The notes under the pieces: model-generated
The model's input: the letters and a program-made list of their open reading frames with translations, nothing else
The model's database searches: none
Told to the model about the DNA's origin: nothing
Translations under genes and position numbers: made by a program
Assembly (NCBI GenBank): GCA_023423275.1
Contig: JAFAFW010000058.1
Location: forward strand, 62,001 to 126,000
Reading direction: 5' to 3'
DNA: 64,000 nt
Source: Pseudomonadota bacterium
GTDB lineage: Bacteria; Pseudomonadota; Alphaproteobacteria; Rhizobiales; Hyphomicrobiaceae
Shown here: positions 50,975-60,477 of the stretch, piece by piece
How positions within the stretch are numbered: position 1 is the stretch's first letter
Layout of the letters: each line of letters begins with the position of its first letter

Positions 50975-52516
50975 GTGCCGCAAGACTCGGCTCCCCCGAA
51001 CGACAACGGCGGTGCACCGCCGAGGGAGACTGCGCCTGAGCGGCTGACCGCAGGCGTTGCGGAGAGCGTGCGCCTCGGGCTGCCTTGGAAATTGCTCTGT
51101 TTGACAGCGCTGTTCGTCATGCTGGCGGAAGTGCTGATCTTCGTGCCCTCGATCGCCAATTTCCGGGTGGTCTGGCTGACCGATCGGTTGACGGCGGCAC
51201 GACTGGCCTCGCTCGCGGCCGAGGCGGCGCCGGGAGGCGTCATTCCATCCGCCGTCCGCAGCGAGTTGCTGAATACCGCTCAGCTCAAGTCTGTCGCGAT
51301 CAAGACCGGCAAGATGCGCCAGCTCGTGCTGCCGGCCGAACGCCCCTTCACCGTCGACGCCAAGTACGACCTGCGTTTCCCGCCGCAGTGGACGTGGTTT
51401 GAGCAGATCGCCCTTCGCTTCAATCTGATCGCGGACGCGCTTGCGGTGTTTTTCGCGCCCAACGGGCGAACCATTCTGGTTTACGGCCACCCTGATTCAG
51501 GTTCCGGCACCGGGATGCCGATGTCGGATTTCGTCGAGATCGTGCTGCCGGAATCGACGCTGAAAACGGCGATGGTGCGTTACGGCCTCAATATCCTGTG
51601 GCTGTCGATCATCATCTCGATCATCGCCGCCGCCCTGGTTTATCTCGCGCTCAGTGCGCTGCTGGTGCGCCCGATGATGCGGCTGACCCGCAATATGCTG
51701 ACATTCAGCGAAAACCCCGAGGACGCGACCCGCATCATTTCGCCCTCAGACCGTCGTGACGAGATCGGCATTGCCGAACGCGAGTTGGCACGCATGCAGC
51801 GGCAGCTTGCGCAAACGCTGCACCAAAAGAGCCGTCTGGCGCAGCTCGGCCTTGCCGTCAGCAAGATCAATCACGACCTGCGCAACATGCTGGCCAGTGC
51901 CCAGCTGATCTCCGACCGCCTCAGCACACTGCCCGATCCGACCGTGCAGAGATTTGCGCCCAAGTTGATCGCCTCACTCGATCGCGCCATCAACTTCTGC
52001 AACGACACGCTGCGCTTTGGACGCGCCGAAGAAGCCGCGCCCCGGCGGGATCTCATTCTGTTGCGGCCGCTGGTCGAAGAGATCGGGGAGGGGCTCGGTC
52101 TTCCCCGGGAGGATGTCGGCTGGACGATTGCGATCGATCCGGAGCTGAAAATCGATGCTGATCCCGATCACATGATCCGCGTGCTCAACAACCTGTGCCG
52201 GAACGCGGTGCAGGCGATCGAAGGGATGGGACCGGGCAACATCGGCGAAGTCAGCGTCAGTGCTCAACAGACCTCCGGTCATTCGATCATCGAAGTCCGC
52301 GATAACGGCCCCGGTATCCCCGAGGCGACGCGCGCGCGTCTGTTCCAGGCGTTCGGCTCGTCGGCGCGGAAGGGCGGCTCAGGTCTTGGATTGGCCATTG
52401 CCGCCGAATTGGTGCGGGCGCATGGCGGCATGCTTACCCTGCTCGACGTCGCGCACGGCACGGCCTTCCGCATCGAAATCCCGGACCGGGAGACGTTGGC
52501 AAACGGCGACGATTGA
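50975..52516 (+). CDS. Sensor histidine kinase with HAMP domain (orphan)
   Basis: A 513-aa kinase, GTG start. Two membrane segments (residues about 43-62, LTALFVMLAEVLIFVPS; and about 205-232, LSIIISIIAAALVYLALSAL) bracket a periplasmic sensor loop of about 140 residues. HAMP is at about 232-285. The phospho-His is in SKINHDLRNMLASAQL, an HDLRN box rather than HELRTP. HATPase boxes are at about 390-505 (NLCRNAVQAIEGMG; GSGLGLAIAAELVRAHGG). No response regulator gene is adjacent. Confidence 0.88.
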   Translation: MPQDSAPPNDNGGAPPRETAPERLTAGVAESVRLGLPWKLLCLTALFVMLAEVLIFVPSIANFRVVWLTDRLTAARLASLAAEAAPGGVIPSAVRSELLNTAQLKSVAIKTGKMRQLVLPAERPFTVDAKYDLRFPPQWTWFEQIALRFNLIADALAVFFAPNGRTILVYGHPDSGSGTGMPMSDFVEIVLPESTLKTAMVRYGLNILWLSIIISIIAAALVYLALSALLVRPMMRLTRNMLTFSENPEDATRIISPSDRRDEIGIAERELARMQRQLAQTLHQKSRLAQLGLAVSKINHDLRNMLASAQLISDRLSTLPDPTVQRFAPKLIASLDRAINFCNDTLRFGRAEEAAPRRDLILLRPLVEEIGEGLGLPREDVGWTIAIDPELKIDADPDHMIRVLNNLCRNAVQAIEGMGPGNIGEVSVSAQQTSGHSIIEVRDNGPGIPEATRARLFQAFGSSARKGGSGLGLAIAAELVRAHGGMLTLLDVAHGTAFRIEIPDRETLANGDD

Positions 52517-52626
52517 CTTTCTGTCTCGATGTTCCTCAGGGGACAGCGGAACGGTCTGGGCTGAGCGATCCTCTCCTCATTGGGAACCGTCGTTATCTGG
52601 TTCCGCCCAATCCGGAGGAGAGACCA

Positions 52627-53046
52627 ATGTCGATCACCACGCGTGCCCTGCAATTGGCCATCGCCGCGGCTGCATCGCTCGGCGCCGGATCGGCCTTCGC
52701 GGCATCCGGTGCCTCCGGTGTCTGGTACGATCACACCGGCCGCGGCGCTGTCGAGATCACCGAATGCGGAGGAAATCTGTGCGGCCGTGTCGTCTGGCTG
52801 AAGGATAGCGGCAACGCCAAGACGTGTGGCGTCCAGATCATCGGCAATGCCCGGCCAACCGCGCCCGGAATATGGGATCGCGGCTGGATCTTCGATCCCG
52901 AACGCGGCAATCGCTACAGTGTCGAAATCAAACCGATGGGCGGTGGACGCTTGCAGGTGATGGGGTATGCGGGCTCGAAATACCTCAGCGAAACGATGAT
53001 CTGGCGGCGTGCACCGTCCGGCCTGAAGCGCTGCACATCCGCGTAA
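52627..53046 (+). CDS. Secreted DUF2147-domain protein
   Basis: A 139-aa protein with signal peptide (residues 1-26, LQLAIAAAASLGAGSAFA). A DUF2147 domain follows: SGVWYDHTGRGAVEITECGG, CGRVVWLKD, IWDRGWIFDPERGNRYSVEI. A strong ggaggagag precedes the ATG at 52627, which decides the start. The function of the family is unknown; it is periplasmic. It follows the sensor kinase by 110 bases on the same strand and may share its transcript. Confidence 0.85.
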   Translation: MSITTRALQLAIAAAASLGAGSAFAASGASGVWYDHTGRGAVEITECGGNLCGRVVWLKDSGNAKTCGVQIIGNARPTAPGIWDRGWIFDPERGNRYSVEIKPMGGGRLQVMGYAGSKYLSETMIWRRAPSGLKRCTSA

Positions 53047-53267
53047 TTCCCAGGGAATCGCGCTGAATTGCCTCCGACCGCAGCCGCTTCGGAGGCTCTC
53101 AGCGTTCAGAAAGGCCCGGTTTTCAGCCGTTTTTCGCACTTCATCCACAGCACACGACCAACATTCGCCTCGCATCCTGCGCAAGAAACCGCTATGTGCC
53201 AGTCTCAAATTGTCCGCCGCGCCGTTGAAAAACGGGTGCCGCGGGGCAAACGGAGGCGAAAAAAAAC

Positions 53268-54680
53268 ATGCGCCCGGAGGAGATCTGTTGGGCCAGCGCG
53301 CGAGAAATCGCCGATGCAGTGCGTGGCGGGAATGTCTCCGCCGAGACCGTGCTCGATGCGATCCTCGAACAGATCCGCGCCAACGATCCTGCACTGAATG
53401 CCTTCGTCACGGTATGCGCCGATGAAGCCCGGGCATCTGCGCGCGACATCGATTCCCGCCGCAAAGCCGGCGAAATACTCGGGCCCCTCGCCGGCGTTCC
53501 GGTTTCGCTGAAAGACATCATCCTCACAAAAGGCATCCGGACGACGGCCGGTTCGCGTCTCCTGGCGAACTTCATTCCCGAGATGGACGCAATTGTCGTC
53601 ACCCGCCTGAAGGCGGCCGATGCCGTGATTATCGGCAAAACCACGACACCGGAGTATTGCCACAAGACGGTAACCGAAAGCCCTCTGACAGGAGTGACGC
53701 GCAATCCGTTGGACGTCGAGTGCACGCCGGGAGGATCATCGGGCGGCAGCGCAGTTGCCGTTGCAGCCGGCATGGGGCCTATCAGCATCGGAACGGACGG
53801 TGGCGGCTCGATCCGGCTACCTGCTGCATTGTGTGGCGTTGTCGGCTTCAAGCCGACGTTCGGTCTGGTACCGCAATGGCCGGTCATCCCGGGCTGGGAC
53901 ATTCTCGGTCACACCGGACCGCTTGCCCGCACCGTCGCCGACATCGAAATCACCCTGCAGGCCATCGCCGGCCCCGATCCGCGCGATCCGGGTTCTCGTG
54001 TGGCTCCGGTGAAATCGCCGCGCGGGAAACCACGCGTTGCGTGGGCACGCACACTCGACGGTCTGGAACCCGAACCAGTCGTCGACACGGCGCTGCGCAC
54101 GATCGTATCCGCAGCCCGACACCAGGCGGCGAGGCTCGACGAGGTAATCCTCGATTGGAGCGATCCCGACCAGCAATTCCGGAACATCGTGATGTCGGAG
54201 TTCGCCGCCGCTTTCGGCGAGAAGCTGTCAGCCGATGCGAACCGCAATGAAATGGATCGCAGCCTGGTCCAAATGATCGAATTCGGCCTCAACCTGACGG
54301 GTGCCGACCTCGCGCGCGCCCTGGCGTGGAAGCGGAAATTTTCCGGGCAGGTCCTAACGTGGTTTCAGGATTACGACATCCTCATCGTTCCAACGACGCC
54401 TGTTACTGCATTCGCCATCGGCATCCCCGGCCCACGCGTCATTTCGGGCCGCAAAACTTCCCCGCACGCTTGGTTCAATTGGACATCGCCCTTCAACGCC
54501 ACAGGCCAGCCTGCGCTTTCATTGCCGGTATTCGGCGAAAGCACACTGCCCGCCGGAATTCAAATCATAGGCCGACCTGGGGAGGACGCCCGCGTTCTTG
54601 CGTTTGCGAACCAAATCGAACGACGTCTCGGACCAGGGGGCAATTCTCGACGTCCGCGTTTCGCGACTACGGCGAATTGA
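53268..54680 (+). CDS. Amidase-signature family protein
   Basis: A 470-aa amidase of the AS family (PF01425), related to GatA. The Ser-cisSer-Lys triad is visible: Lys in VSLKDIILT (near residue 82), the cis-Ser in GGSSGGSAVAVAAG (near 155) and the nucleophile in GTDGGGSIRLPAALCG (near 180). It hydrolyses an amide whose identity I cannot tell; GatB and GatC genes are not adjacent, so tRNA amidation is unlikely. Two further clues, HyuA/HyuB a few kb away and the usual role of amidases in nitrogen catabolism, suggest a catabolic job. Confidence 0.85.
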   Translation: MRPEEICWASAREIADAVRGGNVSAETVLDAILEQIRANDPALNAFVTVCADEARASARDIDSRRKAGEILGPLAGVPVSLKDIILTKGIRTTAGSRLLANFIPEMDAIVVTRLKAADAVIIGKTTTPEYCHKTVTESPLTGVTRNPLDVECTPGGSSGGSAVAVAAGMGPISIGTDGGGSIRLPAALCGVVGFKPTFGLVPQWPVIPGWDILGHTGPLARTVADIEITLQAIAGPDPRDPGSRVAPVKSPRGKPRVAWARTLDGLEPEPVVDTALRTIVSAARHQAARLDEVILDWSDPDQQFRNIVMSEFAAAFGEKLSADANRNEMDRSLVQMIEFGLNLTGADLARALAWKRKFSGQVLTWFQDYDILIVPTTPVTAFAIGIPGPRVISGRKTSPHAWFNWTSPFNATGQPALSLPVFGESTLPAGIQIIGRPGEDARVLAFANQIERRLGPGGNSRRPRFATTAN

Positions 54681-55060
54681 CATGGGTCATCCAATGACCG
54701 GAGGCAGACGGAGATCTGGATTGAGATACAGGTATTCAAGCGCCATGAAGGAAATGAGTTGATAAGACAATTTATCGAATCGCCCGTCAGCCGAACTGGT
54801 TGCAATCCGCTTTTCCTTCAACCTGAGAAGACCGGCTCGAGAAGAACTGGAATCAATTAAGGGGTACCGAAAGACCGATAACGGAACGAATAATGCGGTT
54901 TTTCGTTTGAAGGAGGCATTTTCTGTTGCGTTTTCAGCACACAACACCAGTGCGTTATCATTCCAACTCACCAATTATATTCGCAAAGCAGAAGAATTCG
55001 GTTAAGTGCGGGAAAATAATGAATTTCGATGGTTCGCCTTTTTACATTCGAGGATCGACG
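54681..55060. other. AT-richer gap before the H-NS gene
   Basis: This stretch of about 380 bases is less GC-rich than its surroundings. A 95-codon frame on the minus strand (54687-54974) has no ribosome site or recognisable family. The promoter of the H-NS gene should lie near its right end. I see no repeat or RNA gene. Confidence 0.45.
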
Positions 55061-55375
55061 ATGAGGGACAGTCAAATACAGAAAATGAGCTTGCGAGAGC
55101 TTATGGGCCTCCAAAAGCGCATTGGCGATGCTATTGCCACGCGACGTATTGGCGAACGAGATGCCCTCAAAAAGAAGATCGAAGCAATGGCGGAACGCGC
55201 CGGATTTCAGGTCACAGATCTTTTCAACTCGGGGCGTGGGCGGCCGACACCCGGCGGCTCGGGCATCAAGTATCGGCATCCGAAGAACCGCGATCTGATT
55301 TGGACCGGCCGTGGCAGAAGGCCCAATTGGCTGGTGCAAGAGGGCGGCGATATCGAGCGCTTCCGCGTATCCTGA
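55061..55375 (+). CDS. H-NS histone-like nucleoid protein
   Basis: A 104-aa protein of the H-NS/MvaT-type family common in alphaproteobacteria. The N-terminal helix (RELMGLQKRIGDAIATRRIG) is the oligomerisation part. The C-terminal DNA-binding motif is KYRHPKNRDLIWTGRGRRPN WLVQ (about residues 70-95), with the Arg/Gly AT-hook-like loop. The start at 55061 gives the family length; the longer frame from 54926 crosses the AT-rich leader. The gene lies in a lower-GC patch, as is usual for H-NS targets. It likely silences acquired DNA. Confidence 0.85.
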   Translation: MRDSQIQKMSLRELMGLQKRIGDAIATRRIGERDALKKKIEAMAERAGFQVTDLFNSGRGRPTPGGSGIKYRHPKNRDLIWTGRGRRPNWLVQEGGDIERFRVS

Positions 55376-55430
55376 CGACTTCCCAGTTTCACTGTGAATA
55401 AAACGTTTTAAACAAGGAGAGAGAATACAA

Positions 55431-55796
55431 ATGAAAGCCCCAGCTAAATCGAAAACCGCTTCCAAGGCCACCTCAAAGGCCGCCGCATCAAAGGCAGCCG
55501 CCACCAAGTCGACCAAGACCGCCACTGTCACCCTCAGCCAGATGGCGAAGGACCTGGCCGAGGCCAAGGGCATGCCGCGCAAGGAAGCGACGGCATTCCT
55601 CGGTGATTTCACGCAGATGATCACCAAGCATCTGAAGAAGGGTGCCCGCGTCCGTGTCAACGGCATCGGTGTTCTGCAGGTTCGCAAGCGCCCGGCACGC
55701 ATGGGCCGCAACCCCGCGACCGGCGAAGCCATCAAGATCAAGGCCAGCAAGAAGATTGCCTTCCGCGCGGCCAAGGAGCTCAAGGAGCTCATCTAA
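55431..55796 (+). CDS. HU-family DNA-binding protein with Lys/Ala-rich tail
   Basis: A 121-aa HU-type nucleoid protein. Residues 1-28 are a Lys/Ala/Ser/Thr-rich flexible tail. The HU domain follows: MAKDLAEAKGMPRKEATAFL, GARVRVNGIGVLQVRKRPAR (DNA-binding arm), and the conserved GRNPATGEAIKI. A good aaggagag precedes the ATG. Together with the H-NS gene 55 bases upstream it forms a chromatin gene pair. A terminator follows. Confidence 0.93.
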   Translation: MKAPAKSKTASKATSKAAASKAAATKSTKTATVTLSQMAKDLAEAKGMPRKEATAFLGDFTQMITKHLKKGARVRVNGIGVLQVRKRPARMGRNPATGEAIKIKASKKIAFRAAKELKELI

Positions 55797-55830
55797 GGAA
55801 TAGTTGCCCCGCCCAGGGCGTAACTGGAAG

Positions 55831-55863
55831 GCGTCCACCGTTGAGCCCGGTGGGCGTCTTTTT
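55831..55863 (+). terminator. Rho-independent terminator after the HU gene
   Basis: A gcgtccaccg arm and a cggtgggcgt arm with a short loop (pairing includes wobble pairs) are followed by cttttt. It begins about 35 bases after the HU stop. Confidence 0.75.
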
Positions 55864-55875
55864 GTTTGTGAGCGC

Positions 55876-56442
55876 CTATTTCAAAAAACGCCGATTGTAG
55901 GGATTTCTATATGGCGAGTGCCTGCGGGCATCGACGCAGCGATCGCCATCCCAAAAGCGCATCGTCCCACACCGGCCGGCCGGACTGGGCGGCAGATAAT
56001 ACTGCACGGCCGGGGGCGCGTAATATTGCACGGGAGGTGCTGGCGGAGGCGGGGCCGCACTCCGGCGCGGTCCGTAAACGTTCGGGCGCGACCAATAATA
56101 GACGCCGGGACCCGAGGCGACGAACGCCGGGGGATTATAGTAGGCGCGAGCTTCACGCGATTGCGCCGCATAGCCGGCGTCGTAGATGACGCGCTTTTCC
56201 TTGGTGAAGACCGCGTCAATCACCTGATCGCGCTGCCGCCAGAGATTGGGTGGCGGACCAGCCGGAACAACGACGACAGGCTGTTCCACGACGACCGGGG
56301 CCGGCGCAGCCGGAGGTACGGCATAAGCGGGCGCAGCGGGTTGATAACCGTAGCCCACCGGTTCCTGGGCGACGGCGGGAAGGGCAGTAGCGACGCCCAC
56401 CATTGTCATCAATCCAACGGCGGTATCGCGCAGAAACGGCAT
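55876..56442 (-). CDS. Secreted Pro/Tyr-rich protein of unknown function
   Basis: A 188-aa protein from the ATG at 56442, preceded by aggaggt. A signal peptide covers residues 1-25 (GLMTMVGVATALPAVA). The mature part is rich in Pro, Tyr, Ala and Val (VVVEQPVVVVPAGPPP, PPAPPVQYYAPPAVQYYLPP). A single more ordered piece, RQRDQVIDAVFTKEKRVIYD, sits near 80-100. A Cys pair frames the C-terminus (GRCGTMRFWDGDRCVDARR). It is envelope-associated in all likelihood; I know no function. Confidence 0.65.
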   Translation of the reverse strand: MPFLRDTAVGLMTMVGVATALPAVAQEPVGYGYQPAAPAYAVPPAAPAPVVVEQPVVVVPAGPPPNLWRQRDQVIDAVFTKEKRVIYDAGYAAQSREARAYYNPPAFVASGPGVYYWSRPNVYGPRRSAAPPPPAPPVQYYAPPAVQYYLPPSPAGRCGTMRFWDGDRCVDARRHSPYRNPYNRRFLK

Positions 56443-56545
56443 GGGGGACCTCCTGGCACCTATCCCCCAGCCCACAAACGCGAACCCCTCTCCCGGGTTC
56501 CGTCCTTGCGCGGATCAAGATGACTGGCTGTCCGCGGCTCGGTCT

Positions 56546-58204
56546 TCAACCGCTCATGCCGTAGACGGACTTTGCCGTATCCGCACTGATGCGTTCGTCA
56601 TCCAGGTCGCGCTGTACGGCTGCGCGGTCCCTCTGCGTCGGCGTACCCATACCGCCTCCGCCCGGTGTCATGATCACGAGCCTCTCACCGGGAGGCACGA
56701 GCTGGAACCCCTTACCTTTAAGAGTTTTTCCCGATTTGAAGCGAACGACGCCATTGCCACCATTTCCGCCGCCGTCTCGCCCGCGGGCGGGATAGTCGAT
56801 CCGGTCGAACCCGGCGAGAAGATCGAACGGCGCGCCGATGTTGCTCTCGATCTCGATGACCTGCCCCAATCCCCCGCGGGTCTGGCCGGCGCCGCCGGAA
56901 TCCGGTCTTAGCTCCTTCTTCCAGAACAGCAGTGGCGTGATCTGCTCAGCAATCTCCACCGGTGTTCCCTTGACACCTGATGGATAGGCCGTCGCCGAAA
57001 GACCGTCGGAATGCGGGCGCGCGCCCGTTCCGCCATTCGACGTCACGGTCATCATGAACCCGTAATTGCCGCCTTCGCCGCCTTTGACGAAGCCGCGCAC
57101 ATTCAGGTTCCAGAGGCACGCCGCTCCCTCAGCGGGGACGCGATCGGGAATGGCCTGCCGAAGACAGCCGAACAGGACATCCGGCAACATCTGACCAATC
57201 ACATGCCGGATCAGAACCGGCGCAGGCTTTTGCGCATTGAGGATGCTGCCTTCGGGCGCCGAAACCGTCAGTGGCTCCAGAGACCCTGCGTTGTTCGGAA
57301 CCTTGGAGGCGACGATGCAGCCAAGCCCGAAGACCGTGTAGGCCAGCGTGTACGACATCGGCACGTTGATGCCGCGTCGCGCCACGGGGCTCGTACCGGT
57401 GTAGTCAACATGGATGCCCGTATCACTAATGGTCGTCGTCGCCGACAGCACGATCGGCTCATCATAGCCGTCGGTCGTCATTGTATTCGACCACGTGCCC
57501 TTCGGCAGCTTGGCGATCTCGGCCAGCACGGCCGCGCGCGACCGGTCGATGATATGCGTCGCGAGGTCATCCAGATCGTCGAGTTCGAATTCCTCCATCA
57601 TCTCGATGAGCCGCTTGCAACCGACGTCGTTGCAGGCCGCCAGCGAATAGACGTCGCCGACCGTATCGACCGGCAACCGCGTATTGGCGCGGATCATCGC
57701 CATCAGCGTCTCGTTGACCTTGCCTTCGTCGAGCAGCTTCAGGAACGGAATATAAAGCCCCTCCATGAAGACATCCGTGGCATCCGGGCCGAAGCCGATG
57801 CCACCGATATCCATGAGATGGCTGGTGCATGAGAACATGCCCACGAGTTTGCCTTTGTGGAAGCAGGGCGTCGTGATGACGAAGTCGTTGAGATGGCCGG
57901 TGCCCATCCATGGATCGTTGGTGATGTAGGCATCGCCCGGTTTCATGTTTTCGAGCCCGAAATGGGCGATGAAATACTTCACCGATTCCGCCATCGAGTT
58001 GACGTGCCCCGGAGTGCCCGTCACCGCCTGCGCCAGCATCCGGCCCTGGCGATCAAAAACACCGGCGGACAAATCGCCTGCCTCGCGAACGATGGGTGAG
58101 AACGCCGTTCGCAGCAGCGTTTGCGCCTGTTCCTCGACGACCGAGATCAAGCGGTTCCACATGATCTGCAGCTCGATATCGCCGAGCGGTTTGCTGTCAG
58201 CCAT
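56546..58204 (-). CDS. hyuB: Hydantoinase B/oxoprolinase-family subunit
   Basis: A 552-aa subunit of the HyuB family. It starts at ATG 58204 (MADSKPLGDIELQIMWNRL), five bases after the HyuA stop; the open frame further upstream is not coding. Conserved pieces are REAGDLSAGVFDRQGRMLAQ, GDAYITNDPWMGTGHLND and, at the end, LVPPGERLVIMTPGGGGMG. With HyuA it forms an ATP-dependent enzyme that opens hydantoins, 5-oxoproline or carboxylates acetone-type ketones, depending on the group. The true substrate is unknown. Confidence 0.9.
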   Translation of the reverse strand: MADSKPLGDIELQIMWNRLISVVEEQAQTLLRTAFSPIVREAGDLSAGVFDRQGRMLAQAVTGTPGHVNSMAESVKYFIAHFGLENMKPGDAYITNDPWMGTGHLNDFVITTPCFHKGKLVGMFSCTSHLMDIGGIGFGPDATDVFMEGLYIPFLKLLDEGKVNETLMAMIRANTRLPVDTVGDVYSLAACNDVGCKRLIEMMEEFELDDLDDLATHIIDRSRAAVLAEIAKLPKGTWSNTMTTDGYDEPIVLSATTTISDTGIHVDYTGTSPVARRGINVPMSYTLAYTVFGLGCIVASKVPNNAGSLEPLTVSAPEGSILNAQKPAPVLIRHVIGQMLPDVLFGCLRQAIPDRVPAEGAACLWNLNVRGFVKGGEGGNYGFMMTVTSNGGTGARPHSDGLSATAYPSGVKGTPVEIAEQITPLLFWKKELRPDSGGAGQTRGGLGQVIEIESNIGAPFDLLAGFDRIDYPARGRDGGGNGGNGVVRFKSGKTLKGKGFQLVPPGERLVIMTPGGGGMGTPTQRDRAAVQRDLDDERISADTAKSVYGMSG

Positions 58205-58209
58205 GGCGA

Positions 58210-60300
58210 TCACTCCCCCTTCTTCGCGGTCAGCACGAGCGCGAGACCGCCATCGATCGATGCGTCGTAACTGGCGGAGACATAAGTCGACGTCCCATCC
58301 TCGACGATCAAAGCCGGCCCCGTGACACGCGCACCTGGCTTCAGTCGAGGCCGCTCGTAGACGGGGACGTCGACCGATTTGCCCAGCTTGGCGTCGAAGA
58401 CCGTTCGCGTTCCCGACGGACCCAGTGCGACCTGGGGCGCCGGCGTCACAAGCCTCTTGGCCTCGCTCTCCTTGCTCGAAGCCAGCACGACCCAACTCAT
58501 GACCTCGATGGCCGCCCCCGGGATGTGGCGCGCGAACAGGCGATCGTACTCCGCCTCGAAGGCAGCGCGCAGACCAGCGATGTCCGACATCTGCAGCGCG
58601 TGGCCCGGCAGGTCGACGGAGATTTCGTGACCTTGGCCGGAATAACGCATGAAGACGCGGCGCGTTTCGGTCAATGTCGCGTCCCCGGCCGCTTCCTTGG
58701 CAAGCACCGTCGCCTCGCTGCTCATCGTATCGAGCAGATCATTGGCCAGCTTCGTATCAAAGCGATCGAGCCGCATATAAAGTGAACGCACCAGCTCGAA
58801 CGCTGCCGGCGCTTCAAGAAATCCAATGGCCGAACCAACACCGGCGTCCGCCGGGACAATGATGCGTTCGATGCCGAGCTTTTCAGCCAGGCGCGAGGTG
58901 TGAAGCGGCGCGGCACCGCCAAAGGCAACCAGGGTGCGGGCAGCCACTTCCGCACCACGCTCGACGGCATGCACGCGCGCCGCGTTGGCCATGTTCTCAT
59001 CGACGATCTCAGCGACACCATAGGCTGCAGCCTCAGTAGTCAGATTGAGCGGCTGGCCGATGTAGGTATCGAGCGCCTCGGCCGCCTTGGCCGGATCGAT
59101 CCCGATCTTGCCGCCGGCAAATCGCGATGGATCGATCTTGCCCAGCGCCAAATCAGCGTCGGTCACGGCAGGTTCAACACCGCCACGGCCGTAGCTCGCA
59201 GGTCCCGGCTCGGAACCCGCGCTTTCCGGGCCCACCATGATCCGCTTCATGGTGTCGATACGCGCCAGAGATCCACCACCCGCGCCGATCTCCACCATTT
59301 CAATGACGGGAATGCGCAGCGGAAAGCCGCTGCCCTTCATGAAGCGCGACGAGCGATCGACTTCGAAAATCCGCGCCTTGAAGGGTCGGCCGTTGTCGAT
59401 CAGGCAAATCTTTGCGGTCGTGCCGCCCATGTCGAACGACAGGATCTTTTCCTCGCCGCGCTCGGCCGCGATGCGCGCCGCAAGGATCGCGCCGCCTGCG
59501 GGGCCGGACTCAATAAGCCGTACCGGGAAACTTCGCGCCGTATTGAGACTGGCCAGGCTTCCGCCCGAGGTCATGAGATGGATCGGCGCCGTGCAGCCGT
59601 TATCACGGAAGGCCTCCTCGAGGCGGCTGAGATAGCCCGCGATCAACGGCTGCACATAAGCGTTCGCAACCGCTGTCGAAGTCCTCTCATACTCGCGGGC
59701 CTCGGGACACACTTCCGAGGAGAGCGTCACGCTGAGCTTCGGACAGCGTTCCGCCAGAATGGCGCGGATCTGCTCCTCATGCTTTGGATTCACATAAGAA
59801 TGGATGAGCGCGACGGCGACCGACTCGATCTTTTCGACGAGCAACCGTGCGGCGACAGCCGTAACGGCCGCTTCGTCGAGGGCCAGTTTCACGTTGCCGT
59901 GGACATCGAGCCGTTCAGGCACCGTGAACCGCAGGCGGCGCGGCACCAGCGGCTTCGGCTTCTCGATGAACACGTCGTACTGATCGAACCGGCTTTCATC
60001 GGCGATTTCGATGACGTCGCGAAAACCATCGGTGGCGATCAGGGCCGTGCGAGCCCCCTTGCGTTCGATCAACGCATTGGTGGCCAGCGTGGTGCCATGA
60101 ACGAACAAGCGGATATCGGAAAACGCCTTGCCGGCGCGGGCAAGGATCGCCGTTGTGCCCTCGACCACAGCGCGTTCGGGTGCGGTCGGGGTCGTGAGAA
60201 CTTTACTGGTGAAGCGCTCCTCACCAGTGTCCAAAACAATGTCCGTGAATGTGCCGCCGATATCGACGGCCAAGCGCAGATCCGTATTCGCTGGCGTCAT
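58210..60300 (-). CDS. hyuA: Hydantoinase A/oxoprolinase-family subunit
   Basis: A 696-aa subunit with the N-terminal DIGGTFTDIVLDTG (residues about 12-25), an actin/hexokinase-type ATP site. The core piece GPAGGAILAARIAAERG and GGTTAKICLIDNG are present, and the family C-terminus follows. The ATG at 60300 is the start; the open frame upstream to 60420 adds no similarity. It pairs with HyuB downstream and is divergent from the zinc alcohol dehydrogenase gene across 177 bases, where the promoters should lie. Confidence 0.9.
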   Translation of the reverse strand: MTPANTDLRLAVDIGGTFTDIVLDTGEERFTSKVLTTPTAPERAVVEGTTAILARAGKAFSDIRLFVHGTTLATNALIERKGARTALIATDGFRDVIEIADESRFDQYDVFIEKPKPLVPRRLRFTVPERLDVHGNVKLALDEAAVTAVAARLLVEKIESVAVALIHSYVNPKHEEQIRAILAERCPKLSVTLSSEVCPEAREYERTSTAVANAYVQPLIAGYLSRLEEAFRDNGCTAPIHLMTSGGSLASLNTARSFPVRLIESGPAGGAILAARIAAERGEEKILSFDMGGTTAKICLIDNGRPFKARIFEVDRSSRFMKGSGFPLRIPVIEMVEIGAGGGSLARIDTMKRIMVGPESAGSEPGPASYGRGGVEPAVTDADLALGKIDPSRFAGGKIGIDPAKAAEALDTYIGQPLNLTTEAAAYGVAEIVDENMANAARVHAVERGAEVAARTLVAFGGAAPLHTSRLAEKLGIERIIVPADAGVGSAIGFLEAPAAFELVRSLYMRLDRFDTKLANDLLDTMSSEATVLAKEAAGDATLTETRRVFMRYSGQGHEISVDLPGHALQMSDIAGLRAAFEAEYDRLFARHIPGAAIEVMSWVVLASSKESEAKRLVTPAPQVALGPSGTRTVFDAKLGKSVDVPVYERPRLKPGARVTGPALIVEDGTSTYVSASYDASIDGGLALVLTAKKGE

Positions 60301-60477
60301 GATGTCCGTCTGGTGGATTGAACTGAGAGGTTGGCTACAACGGACTATCGCACGTCGGCCACCACTTTCCAGAGCCTTTTCCTTTGCCGCATCCGCGAAG
60401 GCTGCTCCGATAGCTCGCAACCCCGCGCGGCAGGTGGACGTTCACGGCAAGGCCTCTCAGGACCCCGCAAAGGAGAG

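Noticed and set aside
54687..54974. 95-aa frame on the minus strand before the H-NS gene
   Set aside because: The start lacks a ribosome site, the composition is Ser-rich and unspecific, and it may just reflect the AT-rich sequence.
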